A DNA stretch of 64,000 bases from Erythrobacter sp. Alg231-14. GTDB lineage: Bacteria; Pseudomonadota; Alphaproteobacteria; Sphingomonadales; Sphingomonadaceae. A program made the translations under genes and the position numbers. Shown here piece after piece: positions 17,255 through 27,087 of this stretch; position 1 is the first letter of the stretch; the number at the start of each line of letters is the position of its first letter. The notes under the pieces were generated by a model, which saw only the letters and a list, made by a program, of their open reading frames with translations, was not told the origin of the DNA and ran no database searches. Location: contig NZ_LT702999.1 in the NCBI RefSeq assembly GCF_900149685.1, positions 1,240,001 through 1,304,000 of the forward strand. The letters are read 5' to 3'.

Positions 17255-18607
17255 ATGAAAAAACTTGCTCTTGGCCTTGCCGCGCTCACCATTCCCGCAA
17301 TCGCCTTAGCGCAGGCGGAAACCGAAGATCCGGCATCTGCAGATCAGCCAGCGACCACGTTCGCGCAAGATGAACCAGCCGCAGCGCCCAGCCCCAATGA
17401 AATCGTAAACGGCGCGCCTGCGGAGGAATGGATCACCATTGCCGCTGAAGACTTGCTGGTGATGACACTGGCGCCCGATAGCGCGGGGAATGAGCGGACG
17501 GTGATCCTGCAATTGATGCCCGCGCCGTTTAGCCAAGGGTGGGTGGAGAACATCCGCACCCTCGCCCGTGCCCAATGGTATGACGGGGTCAGCGTAAATC
17601 GCGTGCAGGACAATTACGTCGTCCAATGGGGCGATCCGGGGCATGACAATCCGGAAAGCGGCGAGGCGGAGACGAAGGCTCTGCCCGAGGGGCTGAATGT
17701 GATGGGGGAGGAGGATTACTCCATCACAGCCGAAGCTCTCGGTGAGGCCTCCATCAATCAAAACAACATCGAAGAGATTAGGGCACATACACCAGCAAAT
17801 GTTCTTCTGTATGCTTCTGATGCTGCGCTACAAAGCATTTTGTCCAATCCGGCTAGCACCGAGATTGAGCGACGCGAAGCCATGACCACCTACTTAGAGT
17901 TGACAAGGGGCGTTTCAGCCGCAGCCGAACTTAGCCCGAGCGAATTGGCGAATATCTTGATACGAAGTACACAGACGACAACGGCGCCTGAGGGTTTTCA
18001 CCAGAGGGATAGTCAAACCGAGTGGGTTGAATTCTGGCGTGGTTGGCCGTTGGGCAATTATGAGATTGGGCCTTGGCGCAACAAGAATGACGAAGTTGTA
18101 GAAGCACCAAGAATTCCGCGTGCGGAGGCTTACGAGCAAGGGATGTGGCGAGACGTGCAGGAAAGCAGGTTCTGGCCCGTCCACTGCTACGGCATGGTCG
18201 GCGTTGGCCGAAACTACTCGCCCGACACTGGTTCCGGCGCAGAGCTCTACACCGTCATCGGCCATGCACCGCGCCATCTTGATCGGAATATCGCGCTCGT
18301 CGGCCGCATCATCAGCGGGATGGAGCACCTTTCCTCCATGACGCGCGGCACCGGCGCTTTGGGTTTCTACACCGAAGACGAAGCGCATTTGCGCACGCCG
18401 ATCCAATCGATCCGCGTCGCTAGCGACTTGGCAAAGGACGACCAACCGCGCTTCGAATATCTCTCCACCGATGGCGCAACCTTCGCCGCCTATGCTGAGG
18501 CCCGCGCCAATCGCCGCGATCCGTTCTTTATCGTGCCAGCGGGCGGCGCCGACATCTGCAACATCCCTGTGCCAGTGCGCGCAGTTGAAGACGCTGAGGC
18601 CGAGTGA
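17255..18607 (+). CDS. Secreted cyclophilin-type peptidyl-prolyl isomerase with a large insertion
   Basis: The 450-residue protein has a Sec signal peptide (MKKLALGLAALTIPAIALA). Cyclophilin-like elements are RTVILQLMPAPFSQGWVENI, then AQWYDGVSVNRVQDNYVVQWGDP, and the distal VHCYGMVGVGRNYSPDTGSGAELYTVIGHAPRHLDRNIALVGRII. Between them lies an unusually long segment (about 17750-18010) whose codon use is less GC-rich and which looks unrelated to the fold. It should act on periplasmic protein folding. It is followed by a DUF1905 gene with an overlapping start. Confidence 0.8.
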   Translation: MKKLALGLAALTIPAIALAQAETEDPASADQPATTFAQDEPAAAPSPNEIVNGAPAEEWITIAAEDLLVMTLAPDSAGNERTVILQLMPAPFSQGWVENIRTLARAQWYDGVSVNRVQDNYVVQWGDPGHDNPESGEAETKALPEGLNVMGEEDYSITAEALGEASINQNNIEEIRAHTPANVLLYASDAALQSILSNPASTEIERREAMTTYLELTRGVSAAAELSPSELANILIRSTQTTTAPEGFHQRDSQTEWVEFWRGWPLGNYEIGPWRNKNDEVVEAPRIPRAEAYEQGMWRDVQESRFWPVHCYGMVGVGRNYSPDTGSGAELYTVIGHAPRHLDRNIALVGRIISGMEHLSSMTRGTGALGFYTEDEAHLRTPIQSIRVASDLAKDDQPRFEYLSTDGATFAAYAEARANRRDPFFIVPAGGADICNIPVPVRAVEDAEAE

Positions 18608-18921
18608 GCGACACCGTTTCGGCCAAACTCACGCTCACCCGGTGGAGCGGCGATCGCGGGACGTATCACCTCGTGATCTTCACCGGCGACGCTGCCGAGG
18701 CTTTGACCATGCACGCCACACTGCATCGGTTGGAATTTGGACGATCGCGTGGGTTTGGCTCCATCAAAGTGACGGCGCGCATTGGCGAGACGATTTGGAA
18801 GACATCGGTCTTCCCACAAAACAAACAGGCCGAATGGGTCCTGTTGATTAGCAAGAAGGTTATGCGGTCAGAGGGGATAGACCTCGATGACGTGATCACG
18901 GTCGCGGTGACGCCGGTCTGA
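18604..18921 (+). CDS. DUF1905 domain protein
   Basis: A 105-residue protein starting at GTG 18604, which overlaps the preceding TGA by four bases (GTGA). The beta-rich sequence with HRLEFGRSRGFGSIKVTARIGETIWKTSVFP and the ending LDLDDVITVAVTP-like pattern fits DUF1905, a small barrel-like domain of unknown function often found near YdeI-type proteins. It has no signal peptide, so it is cytoplasmic although its coupled neighbour is secreted. It converges on the chemoreceptor gene with 19 bases between. Confidence 0.8.
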   Translation: MSDTVSAKLTLTRWSGDRGTYHLVIFTGDAAEALTMHATLHRLEFGRSRGFGSIKVTARIGETIWKTSVFPQNKQAEWVLLISKKVMRSEGIDLDDVITVAVTPV

Positions 18922-18940
18922 TCGGCGCTAGATTGCGTAT

Positions 18941-20791
18941 TTAATGCGATTGCGTTTGAAGGTTGGCTTCCCCAGCCTCCAGATCGCGCGCGGATCGGCG
19001 CACATCGGCGATGAACCGACCTGCTTTTCCACGCAGATCATCGGCATGATCGCCAAGCGCCTTTGCGCTCGACACGACATCTTCGGCGGCGCTTCCGGTT
19101 TCTCGGCTGGCTTCGCGCAAACTGCCCAATCGCTCTTCAACTTGCGATGAGCTGGAGGCGACGGTTTCTATGTTTCTGGCCAATTCCTCGCCAGAAACGG
19201 ATTGTTGATCGACGGCGGACGCAATCATCACCGATGCTTTTTCCAGTTCCCCGATGTGATCGACAATTCCTCGCAAGTCGCCCGCACTGGATCGGGTGAA
19301 ATCCTGCATCGCGCTAATCTTTTCGGCGACTGAACTTGTGGCGTTGCTTGTTTGCATGGCCAATTCTTTCACCTCGCTTGCGACAACGGCAAAACCGCGC
19401 CCCGCCTCCCCGCCGCGCGCGGCTTCGATAGAGGCGTTTAGGGCCAGCAGATTGGTGCGTTGCGCGATGGTTTGGATCATTCCCGCGATCTCTCCAATTT
19501 CAAGCGCGGCGTTTGAAAGATCGGTCATCTTGGTGTTTGCGGTGGTGACCAATTCGCTGGCGTTGCGGGCCAATTGTGCGGATGCCGCAGCCTGCTGGCT
19601 GATTTCGGAAATGGAATGAGAAAATTCGTCGGTGGCGGCTGCGGCGGCAGTCACATTCGCGGTCGCGCTTTCCATCGCGTCTGCTGCACGCTGGGCCTGT
19701 CCGCTTGATCCTTCTGCCAATTCCCCCATCTGGCGAGAGGTCGCCTTCAACTGGGTTGAGGCGGTCGATACAGCCGTGATTACGTCACCGACGGACACCT
19801 CAAAGCCATCGGCCAACCCTTCGAGCAATTGCCGTTTGTCGCGCCGCAAGTCGCGCAGTTGTTCGGCGACCAATTGTTGTTGGGCCAATTGCTTTTCGGC
19901 GTCTTGGGCGCGGGCATCAGTCAAATTGCGCAATTTCAACATACTCGACCGAAACACGGTCAAGGATCGGGCCATGGCGCCGATTTCATCGCGGCGATTG
20001 CGGCCGGGAATGGGCGATTCCGCGTCGCCATCGGCGACTTCTTGCATCGCTTGCGTCATGTTTGTGATGTGCCCCACGATGTTCGCAATCAAAGCCCGCG
20101 CGCCGAATATCGTTGCAAGGAAAGACACAAGGATCAGGCCCGCACACGCAATAAACCCAACCAAAATGGCGTCCAAAATCCAGGTGATCTTGCCTTTGGC
20201 ATAGGTTTGCGCCGCGTTAAAAACACCGCGCAACTCCGCGGCGTGTTCGGCTGTACGCTGTTCCAATTGTTCAATGTCTTGGCTCGACGAATTCACGTCC
20301 AAAGACCGAATGACGGCGATCTCCCCCTCTGCTTGATCGTGAAGCCACGCGATGTTGGCCATAATGTCGTCGGGATAAAGATCCGCGCCAACGGTCATTG
20401 CTTGTGACAAATCATCGCGCGCCTGCACGATTTCTTCCGCTGCGGAATCCAACTTTTCAGGGTCAGATTGATCCACAGCATCGGACAAATCCCGTGCCGC
20501 TTGCGCCATCGCAAGGCTTCCATGCGCGACCAAAATCTCCGCCCGCACGCGGTCGGCGTGTTCCGTGCCCGCTTGGCCAAAGAACCCAAATTGACCAAGC
20601 ATCACGCAGGCCACCAAGAAGGGAATCAATGCCGCCCCGAATACGACCGCGCGCAATTTCGCGCTGAGCGATCGGCTTTGAAAGGCGGCGTCCCACCAAT
20701 TGATGGCGGCATCCGGCAGGGCATCGCCCTCTTCATCAAAGGTGCTGGTATCACCCGAAACCGGGTCCATGTCGATCGTATGCGCGTTCAT
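18941..20791 (-). CDS. Methyl-accepting chemotaxis protein
   Basis: About 616 residues from the ATG at 20791 (20803 is an alternative; a TTG further upstream at 20860 is less likely). A cytoplasmic N-terminal stretch of about 45 residues precedes the first membrane helix, then a mostly helical sensor domain, a second helix ([20 protein letters not shown]), a HAMP domain ([24 protein letters not shown]), and a signalling domain with [32 protein letters not shown]. No CheR-binding pentapeptide is visible at the C-terminus and no other chemotaxis gene is nearby. The long N-terminal extension before the first helix is unusual. Confidence 0.9.
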   Translation of the reverse strand: MNAHTIDMDPVSGDTSTFDEEGDALPDAAINWWDAAFQSRSLSAKLRAVVFGAALIPFLVACVMLGQFGFFGQAGTEHADRVRAEILVAHGSLAMAQAARDLSDAVDQSDPEKLDSAAEEIVQARDDLSQAMTVGADLYPDDIMANIAWLHDQAEGEIAVIRSLDVNSSSQDIEQLEQRTAEHAAELRGVFNAAQTYAKGKITWILDAILVGFIACAGLILVSFLATIFGARALIANIVGHITNMTQAMQEVADGDAESPIPGRNRRDEIGAMARSLTVFRSSMLKLRNLTDARAQDAEKQLAQQQLVAEQLRDLRRDKRQLLEGLADGFEVSVGDVITAVSTASTQLKATSRQMGELAEGSSGQAQRAADAMESATANVTAAAAATDEFSHSISEISQQAAASAQLARNASELVTTANTKMTDLSNAALEIGEIAGMIQTIAQRTNLLALNASIEAARGGEAGRGFAVVASEVKELAMQTSNATSSVAEKISAMQDFTRSSAGDLRGIVDHIGELEKASVMIASAVDQQSVSGEELARNIETVASSSSQVEERLGSLREASRETGSAAEDVVSSAKALGDHADDLRGKAGRFIADVRRSARDLEAGEANLQTQSH

Positions 20792-20912
20792 ACTTCGGGC
20801 CATCTTTGTTGCAAAGCCCGTGGATAGGAGCAATTCCCACCCAAACGGAGCGATGACCAATGGCTAGGATTGGGTGTTTAAGTCGTGGTTACGCGCCACT
20901 TAACGATAATAC

Positions 20913-21269
20913 CTAGTTTTGGATAATCTCTATCCGATTGCCGAATGGGTCCTCTGTAAAGAACCGGCGTATTCCCGCGATCGGCTTATCGTCCAACACC
21001 GGATATCCAGCCGTCGCCAAGGACGCGCGCATTCCGTCCAATTCGTCCACCAAAAGCGCGGGATGCGCCTTGCAAGCGGGTTTGAAATCGGGATCGACGC
21101 CGACATGGATGTTCGCCGATCCACTGGTAAACCAGCACCCTTTGGGTGACAGAACACCTGGTTTGGGAACCTCACGCATACCCAAGAGATCGACGAAGAA
21201 ACGCCGGGCGGAATCCTCACCGCCATCGGGAATTGCGATTTGGACATGATCGAGGCCGGTCACAGGCAT
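20913..21269 (-). CDS. VOC-family (glyoxalase-like) protein
   Basis: The 118-residue protein, starting MPVTGLDHVQIAIPDG, has the single-domain vicinal-oxygen-chelate fold: His in the first strand (DHVQIAIP) and a closing FFTEDPFGNRIEII with the metal-type Glu. Function could be a small-molecule lyase, dioxygenase or resistance-type binding protein. The start at 21269 avoids overlap with rsh, which ends at 21286, 16 bases upstream. The two genes may share a transcript. Substrate is unknown. Confidence 0.8.
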   Translation of the reverse strand: MPVTGLDHVQIAIPDGGEDSARRFFVDLLGMREVPKPGVLSPKGCWFTSGSANIHVGVDPDFKPACKAHPALLVDELDGMRASLATAGYPVLDDKPIAGIRRFFTEDPFGNRIEIIQN

Positions 21270-21285
21270 CGTGATCCCCGCTCCT

Positions 21286-23376
21286 TCAAATGCGATCCGC
21301 TTGCGCGACCGCATCGCTTGCCCGCAGCGCGCTCAATATCCGCGTAAGGTGGGCGAGATCTTGGACTTCTGCGTCGATTTCATAGGTGGTGAACGGGTGA
21401 TCCAATTGCGTTTGCAGAAGGCTGGTAACGTTGATTTTATTTTGCGCAAAAATACCCGCCATCTCTGCCAAAGTGCCCGGTCGATCATAAATCGTCACAG
21501 TTAAACGACCGATCGCCCCGTGTGATCGCCTCCCCCAGTTGAGGTCCAACCAATCGTTATCCACACCGTTGGCCAATTCCAGACAATCAATCGCATGCAC
21601 GGCGACACGTTGTCCCTTCCGACGCAATCCAACGATCCGATCCCCCGGAACTGGATGGCAGCATTCGGCCAATTCAAACGCGACACCCGGCGTCAATCCG
21701 CGGATTGAAATTTGGCGTTCATGCCGGGACCATTCTTCGTCGTCTTCAAACTCCGCGGTGCAGCCGGGGACCAAAGCCTCCATGACTTCGCGATCGGACA
21801 ATTTGGCCGAACCGATCGCAAACATCAGATCATCGGGTTCATCCATTCCCAACCGCTCCACCGCCGCGCGGATGGCTTTTTTGCCGATGCGTGCGGGCAC
21901 TCGGCTGGATATTTCGTCAAAGAGTTTGGACCCGATTTCCGCCACTTCATCGCGTTCTTTTAAACGCACCGCTCGCCGGATGGCCGCGCGCGCCTTGCCG
22001 GTGATCACAAAGCCCAACCACGACATTTGCGGCTCTGCATTGTTGCCTTTGATGATCTCAATCACATCGCCGTTCACCAATTGCGTGCGCAGCGGCATAT
22101 GGCGCCCGTTGATCTTTGCCCCGACGCACGCAAGGCCCAAATCGGTGTGCACGGCAAAGGCAAAATCGACCGCAGTCGATCCCTTGGGCAATTGGAACAA
22201 CGCGCCTTTCGGAGTGAAAGCGAAAATGCGATCTTGATACACCGCCAATTTGGTGTGCTCTAACAACTCTTCGGCGTCGTGGCTTGCATCGACGATTTCG
22301 ATCAAATCGCGCAACCATGCGATTTGCCCGTCCGCTTTGTCAGATTGTTTGTATGCCCAGTGCGAAGCCAGGCCGAACTCGTTCAAACTGTGCATTTCGC
22401 GGGTGCGGATTTGCACCTCAACCCGCATCGAGTTTTCATACATCAACGACGTGTGGAGCGAACGATAGCCATTGTTTTTCGGCGTTGAGATGTAGTCTTT
22501 GAATTTGCCCGGCAGAAATTGCCACGTCGTGTGCAAGATACCCAATGCCTGGTAACAATCCGCCTCGCTTTGTGCGATCACCCGAAACGCCATGATGTCG
22601 GTGACCTGTTCAAAGCTGACATGGCGTTCCGACATCTTTTGCCAAATCGAAAAGGGATGCTTTTCGCGGCCCATCACTTCGACGTTCAAACCAGCCTCGG
22701 CCAATGCCTGTTTGATGTTCAGTGCGATGGCATCGACTTGTCCGCCATCGGATCCGCGCAACTCCTCCAGACGTTTGGTGATGGTGGTGTATGCTTCGGG
22801 CTCAATCTCTCTGAACGACAGCGCCTGCATCTCGCGCATATATTCATACATGCCGACCCGTTCCGCCAACGGGGCGTAAATATCCATGGTCTCACGAGCA
22901 ATGCGCTGGCGCTTTTCCGGCTTTTTGATGAAATGCAGCGTGCGCATATTGTGCAGCCGATCCGCCAATTTGACCAACAAGACGCGGATGTCTTCGGACA
23001 TAGCAAGCAGGAATTTGCGCAGATTTTCCGCCGCGCGTTCGTTTTCCGGCATTGCCTCAATTTTGGAGAGCTTTGTGACGCCATCGACCAATCGAGCGAC
23101 TTCCGGCCCGAAATGTTGCTCGATATCCTCGATCGTGACCAATGTGTCTTCGACCGTGTCGTGCAGCAACGCGGTGATGATGGTTTCTTGATCCAATTGT
23201 AGATCAGTCATCAAGCCAGCCACCTCGATCGGATGGCTGAAATATGGATCGCCGCTGGCCCGCTTTTGCGCCCCGTGTTTTTGGACGGTGTAGACATAGG
23301 CGCGGTTAAGCAGCCCTTCGTCGGCATCGGGATCGTAGGTTTTTACCCGTTCAACAAGTTCATATTGGCGCAGCAC
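21286..23376 (-). CDS. rsh: Bifunctional (p)ppGpp synthetase/hydrolase
   Basis: The single Rsh protein of alphaproteobacteria makes and degrades (p)ppGpp. In order: HD hydrolase domain (YFSHPIEVAGLM, ALLHDTVEDT, KLADRLHNMRTL), synthetase domain with GKFKDYISTPKNNGYRSLHT (the KFKD is the RxKD-type motif of bifunctional enzymes), TGS domain (RIFAFTPKGALFQLPKG), a zinc-finger-like region with CCHPVPGD, and a C-terminal ACT domain (YDRPGTLAEMAGIF). Start is set at GTG 23376 because VLRQYELVERVK matches the family N-terminus; ATG 23427 is an alternative. About 696 residues from the GTG. Confidence 0.95.
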   Translation of the reverse strand: MLRQYELVERVKTYDPDADEGLLNRAYVYTVQKHGAQKRASGDPYFSHPIEVAGLMTDLQLDQETIITALLHDTVEDTLVTIEDIEQHFGPEVARLVDGVTKLSKIEAMPENERAAENLRKFLLAMSEDIRVLLVKLADRLHNMRTLHFIKKPEKRQRIARETMDIYAPLAERVGMYEYMREMQALSFREIEPEAYTTITKRLEELRGSDGGQVDAIALNIKQALAEAGLNVEVMGREKHPFSIWQKMSERHVSFEQVTDIMAFRVIAQSEADCYQALGILHTTWQFLPGKFKDYISTPKNNGYRSLHTSLMYENSMRVEVQIRTREMHSLNEFGLASHWAYKQSDKADGQIAWLRDLIEIVDASHDAEELLEHTKLAVYQDRIFAFTPKGALFQLPKGSTAVDFAFAVHTDLGLACVGAKINGRHMPLRTQLVNGDVIEIIKGNNAEPQMSWLGFVITGKARAAIRRAVRLKERDEVAEIGSKLFDEISSRVPARIGKKAIRAAVERLGMDEPDDLMFAIGSAKLSDREVMEALVPGCTAEFEDDEEWSRHERQISIRGLTPGVAFELAECCHPVPGDRIVGLRRKGQRVAVHAIDCLELANGVDNDWLDLNWGRRSHGAIGRLTVTIYDRPGTLAEMAGIFAQNKINVTSLLQTQLDHPFTTYEIDAEVQDLAHLTRILSALRASDAVAQADRI

Positions 23377-23609
23377 AATTTGAATATGTGCCGAGCAAGG
23401 CAGCGGGGCAAGCGCGTTGTTGGGCATGTTCGCATTAATGTGAGGATCGGCGCGATGTGTGATGCGAAATCGCATCGCATTGGGCCTCATCGCCCTAAGA
23501 CGCATCGCACTTGTTCCCATTAATGGATGCTTCGTAATTCCGCCCCCGCGCAATCATACGTAGTCGGGCTGCAATCCGGTTTGAACGGCGGATGCGGTAC
23601 TCGGGTTAG

Positions 23610-25034
23610 ATGGACACCGCCGCCCTCATAGATGACCATACAAACGGGCTCTTTACCGGCGTGTCCGACACCGGAAGAGACAACGCAAAACTTGCGATCT
23701 TTTGCAGCGGCACCGCGTTCGTCTTGGCGATGGCGGAAACGGTCACATCAATTTTTGATCGCTTTCCCGTTCCTCTTTCGCTCCCAATCTTTGGAATGAT
23801 GACGGTGGCGATCGGTTCACGAGAGATCGCCGCCCGTTCACGATTGAGCCAACAAACCCGCCATAACGCATCGTCACGCCGCGAATTGGAGGCCAAAAAC
23901 CGTTGGTTTTCCGTAACCGAGGCGCATGCGCGGGTCGGCCATTGGCGATTAGACCTGACGACAAACGAAGTATTTTGGTCCGATGCGACTTTTGCGATCC
24001 ACGGATTGAAACCATCGCATCCGCCCAGTTTGAACGATGCCATCAATTTCTACCACAAAGACGATCGCTCTTATGTTGTTCAAACAATCGAGCGAGCCCG
24101 CGAAACCGGCCAACCGTACAATTTTCGGGCTCGTATCATCACGCCCGGCGGCGAAACGCGGCACGTCGAAGCAGCGGCGAGTGTGGAATGCACCTCCGAT
24201 GGCACCCCCGCGGCCCTATTCGGTGTTGTCAAAGACCGCACCGGCGAGGAGGCAATGCAGGCCGATTTGCGGCAAGCCCGCGATCAGGCGAACGCCTTGG
24301 CCAGCGCCAAGGGACAATTCCTATCGCGGATGAGCCACGAAATCCGCACGCCGATGAATGGGTTGCTGGGCTTTGCCGAATTGTTGGAACTGAGCCAGTT
24401 GAGCGCCGAGCAAAGACGCCATACTGAATTGATTATTGGCTCGGCCAAGTCGCTTCAATTGCTGCTCAACGACATTCTAGATTTGAGCAAGATAGAAGCT
24501 GGCAAACCCGATATACGTTACGGCGAAACCGATGTGAGCGCTGCGCTTCAATCGGTGATCGCGACATCTGCGAAACTAGCCCAGCACAAAGGGATCAAGC
24601 TGGTGACTGACATCGGACCCGGCGTGCCGCCAAAGATCAATGTTGATGCTGCGCGATTGCGGCAAATCCTTTGCAACCTTGTGTCCAATTCGGTGCGCTT
24701 CACTGATACCGGCATCGTGTCATTGGCCGCGAGCAAAGATGGGGACGGTCTGAGCTTCTCAGTCACTGACACCGGCGCCGGGATTGAACCGCATCGGCGC
24801 GACTCCATTTTCACATTCTCCAACCAAGATCAAAGCAATCCCACGGATTTGAAGAACGGCACAGGGCTTGGCCTCGCAATGAGCCGCCAATTGGCACGAT
24901 TGATGGGCGGTGATTTGACCGTGCGGAGCGAATTTGGACAAGGATCGATCTTTACATTGACCCTGCCGGATCACGCGGATCACGTGCTAGCAAGCACCGC
25001 CTCAGACTCCCAAGATGTCGCCCACAAAGCGTGA
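23610..25034 (+). CDS. PAS-domain sensor histidine kinase
   Basis: The 474-residue kinase has two weak hydrophobic stretches near residues 25-70, a PAS domain (about 100-215, with VGHWRLDLTTNEVFWSD and VEAAASVECTSDGTPAALFGVVKD), a HisKA domain with the phospho-His in SHEIRTPMNG, and an ATPase domain with NLVSNSVRF, DTGAGIEP and GTGLGLAM. It resembles the front part of hybrid kinases but no receiver domain follows. No response regulator lies beside it, so its output partner is unknown. It is divergent from rsh. Confidence 0.9.
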   Translation: MDTAALIDDHTNGLFTGVSDTGRDNAKLAIFCSGTAFVLAMAETVTSIFDRFPVPLSLPIFGMMTVAIGSREIAARSRLSQQTRHNASSRRELEAKNRWFSVTEAHARVGHWRLDLTTNEVFWSDATFAIHGLKPSHPPSLNDAINFYHKDDRSYVVQTIERARETGQPYNFRARIITPGGETRHVEAAASVECTSDGTPAALFGVVKDRTGEEAMQADLRQARDQANALASAKGQFLSRMSHEIRTPMNGLLGFAELLELSQLSAEQRRHTELIIGSAKSLQLLLNDILDLSKIEAGKPDIRYGETDVSAALQSVIATSAKLAQHKGIKLVTDIGPGVPPKINVDAARLRQILCNLVSNSVRFTDTGIVSLAASKDGDGLSFSVTDTGAGIEPHRRDSIFTFSNQDQSNPTDLKNGTGLGLAMSRQLARLMGGDLTVRSEFGQGSIFTLTLPDHADHVLASTASDSQDVAHKA

Positions 25035-25135
25035 CAAAAGAGCCAGCCGAGGCACAGTCTCCATAATCACCTCAATCAAACACCAAAGCCGTTCAATGGG
25101 CGTTCAAAGCCGGACAAGCGCGGCTAAGCGGGGCA

Positions 25136-25993
25136 TCACCCCCATGTTGCGCGAGGCGGCAGGCTCATCAAAATCGCATCAATGTTCCCGCCGGTTTTCA
25201 GGCCGAAAATTGTACCGCGATCATAGACCAAATTGAATTCAGCATAACGGCCCCGATACTCAAGCAACGTTGCCTCATCCGCGTCAGTGTAGGGATCGTT
25301 CATCCGCTCGAGCACCAATTTGGGATACACATCCAAGAACGCTTTGCCGACATCTTGAGTAAAGGCGAAATTACGCGCGAATGTTTCGTCATCGTCGCAT
25401 TCAAGGTGGTCGTAGAAAATTCCGCCCGCGCCGCGATGGGTTTCGCGATGTGGGATGTAGAAATAGTCGTCCGCCCATTGCTTGTATTTGTCGTAATACG
25501 CCGGATCATGCGCGTCGCACGCCGCGCGAAGTCGGGCGTGAAATGTTTCGATGTCTGTGTCGTTTGGAATAGGCGGATTAAGGTCAGCACCGCCGCCAAA
25601 CCATGCTTTCCCCGTGGTCAAGAAACGCGTGTTCATGTGCACTGCTGGAACATGTGGATTGTGCATATGGGCAACCAAGCTAATGCCGGTCGCCGTGAAA
25701 CCGGGATTGTCCGCATCCGCGCCGTTCACACTGCTGGCGAATTCTTTGGCAAAGCTGCCGCGCACGGTTGATACGTTTACACCAACCTTTTCGAACACTT
25801 TGCCCTTCATCAGACCCTGAACGCCGCCGCCCGGATCGTCATTGCCTTCTTCGGTGCGGTTCCATGGCGTGTATTGGAACGACGCATCCGAACCTGCCTC
25901 GCGTTCAATGCTCTCAAAACTTGCGCATATTTGGTCGCGCAAGCTTTCAAACCATGTCTTTGCCTGGCGTGTTTGACCGGCCCAATCGCTCAT
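25136..25993 (-). CDS. hemF: Oxygen-dependent coproporphyrinogen III oxidase
   Basis: HemF converts coproporphyrinogen III to protoporphyrinogen IX with O2 in haem and, in phototrophs, bacteriochlorophyll synthesis. The 285-residue protein has the family motifs GGGVQGLMKGKVFEKVGVN, HMHNPHVPAVHMNTRF, WFGGGADLNPPIP, HRETHRGAGGIFYDHL and YAEFNLVYDRGTIFGL, including the conserved His and Asp of the active site. Length is normal. It stands alone on the minus strand between the sensor kinase and the pdeM-like gene. Confidence 0.96.
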   Translation of the reverse strand: MSDWAGQTRQAKTWFESLRDQICASFESIEREAGSDASFQYTPWNRTEEGNDDPGGGVQGLMKGKVFEKVGVNVSTVRGSFAKEFASSVNGADADNPGFTATGISLVAHMHNPHVPAVHMNTRFLTTGKAWFGGGADLNPPIPNDTDIETFHARLRAACDAHDPAYYDKYKQWADDYFYIPHRETHRGAGGIFYDHLECDDDETFARNFAFTQDVGKAFLDVYPKLVLERMNDPYTDADEATLLEYRGRYAEFNLVYDRGTIFGLKTGGNIDAILMSLPPRATWG

Positions 25994-26163
25994 GAAACTT
26001 CCCTCAATTGACGCGCGGAGACCAAGACCAACGCAGCGAAAGTGTCAACGGGAATTGGCACAGATCATTCACGGCAAACCCAAACTTGCAGGAACACACC
26101 GGATCGCACCGTTTCGCCAAAGCGGCTCTTGCAAAACCGGCCCCAGCAGGTCACACGCAACAA

Positions 26164-26955
26164 ATGGTTCCCGTTTCGTTCGCACCAACCAACCACGCAG
26201 AAATGCAGTTCGCAGGGCAGGAATTCGCCTTGATCAAAAGCACGGCTGTGTCGTGGACGTTGTATTGGCCGAATGAGCGCGCTTTGTTGGTTGCGGATTT
26301 GCACTTGGAAAAGGGCAGTTGGTACGCACAGCATGGTCAGATGCTGCCCCCGTATGACAGCCGCGAAACACTGGAGAGGGTCGCCAATGCAGTCAAAGCA
26401 ACCGGGGCACGGCGATTGATCACTTTGGGCGATAATTTCCATGATGAGGCGGGCACGAGGCGGCTTGATGATTGTGCGACCGATATGCTCGAAACGTTGA
26501 CCCGGTCGATTGATTGGGTGTGGATCACCGGCAATCATGACGAAGAGATTGTCGACAAGAATGGCGGCGCGTTTGGTGCGCAGGTCATGCCGGAATTGGA
26601 CATTGGCGGGATCATCTTGCGACACGAGGCAAAACCCGGAGAAACCCGTGCGGAAATGTCAGGGCATTATCATCCCAAAATGCGCGTGACCGTGCGCGAC
26701 CGCCACATCGCCCGACCTTGCGCGGTGGTTGCCCGATCGGCCAGCACCGAACGAATGATCCTTCCTGCCTTTGGCGCTTACACCGGCGGCATGGACGCCA
26801 ATGCGCCTGAAATCGTCAACGCGCTTTTGCCAGCGGAGCGGATTGATGCCGTTTTGCCTGCAAAAGCGAAGATGGTGACGTTCCCGATTTACCGCGCGGC
26901 CCAATCATCGGCCGACTGCGGGGCGCCATCGGGGCGTGATCTGCGACCGAATTGA
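26164..26955 (+). CDS. pdeM: PdeM-like metallophosphoesterase (ligase-associated DNA repair nuclease family)
   Basis: This 263-residue calcineurin-like phosphoesterase has all metal motifs: DLHLEKG (D-x-H), LGDNFHD (GD), TGNHDEE (GNHD) and SGHYHPK (GHxH). The pattern and length match PdeM, the phosphoesterase found with the bacterial ligase-associated DNA damage response genes. Those companions (Lhr-type helicase, exonuclease, ATP ligase) are not in this window, so it is an orphan here. Start ATG 26164 is inferred from family length; the longer frame to 26008 translates to unlikely sequence. Confidence 0.82.
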   Translation: MVPVSFAPTNHAEMQFAGQEFALIKSTAVSWTLYWPNERALLVADLHLEKGSWYAQHGQMLPPYDSRETLERVANAVKATGARRLITLGDNFHDEAGTRRLDDCATDMLETLTRSIDWVWITGNHDEEIVDKNGGAFGAQVMPELDIGGIILRHEAKPGETRAEMSGHYHPKMRVTVRDRHIARPCAVVARSASTERMILPAFGAYTGGMDANAPEIVNALLPAERIDAVLPAKAKMVTFPIYRAAQSSADCGAPSGRDLRPN

Positions 26956-27072
26956 CACAATCCGAGCAGAAGATCGCAAGAAGGGGATGGCGCGCGCAAC
27001 AAATGGCAAGACTCTTCTGGTGTTTGCGCCGTGCCGCCCTTACATAAAGCGCATACAGACTCAGGCTGATAC

Positions 27073-27087
27073 AGGAGAAAACACATA
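27073..27087 (+). promoter_or_regulatory. infC ribosome binding site and AUA start codon
   Basis: AGGAG at 27073-27077 is followed after seven bases by ATA (27085-27087), which is in frame with infC. The first ATG (27109) has no Shine-Dalgarno sequence at a usable distance. The spacing points to the ATA as the true start. Non-AUG initiation of infC is a known basis of IF3 autoregulation. Confidence 0.65.

Noticed and set aside
17047-17292. 81-codon frame across the tRNA-Ser
   Set aside because: It is a chance open frame through the tRNA gene.
23610-25034. Hybrid kinase or phytochrome-like photoreceptor
   Set aside because: There is no receiver, GAF or PHY domain; it is a simple PAS kinase.
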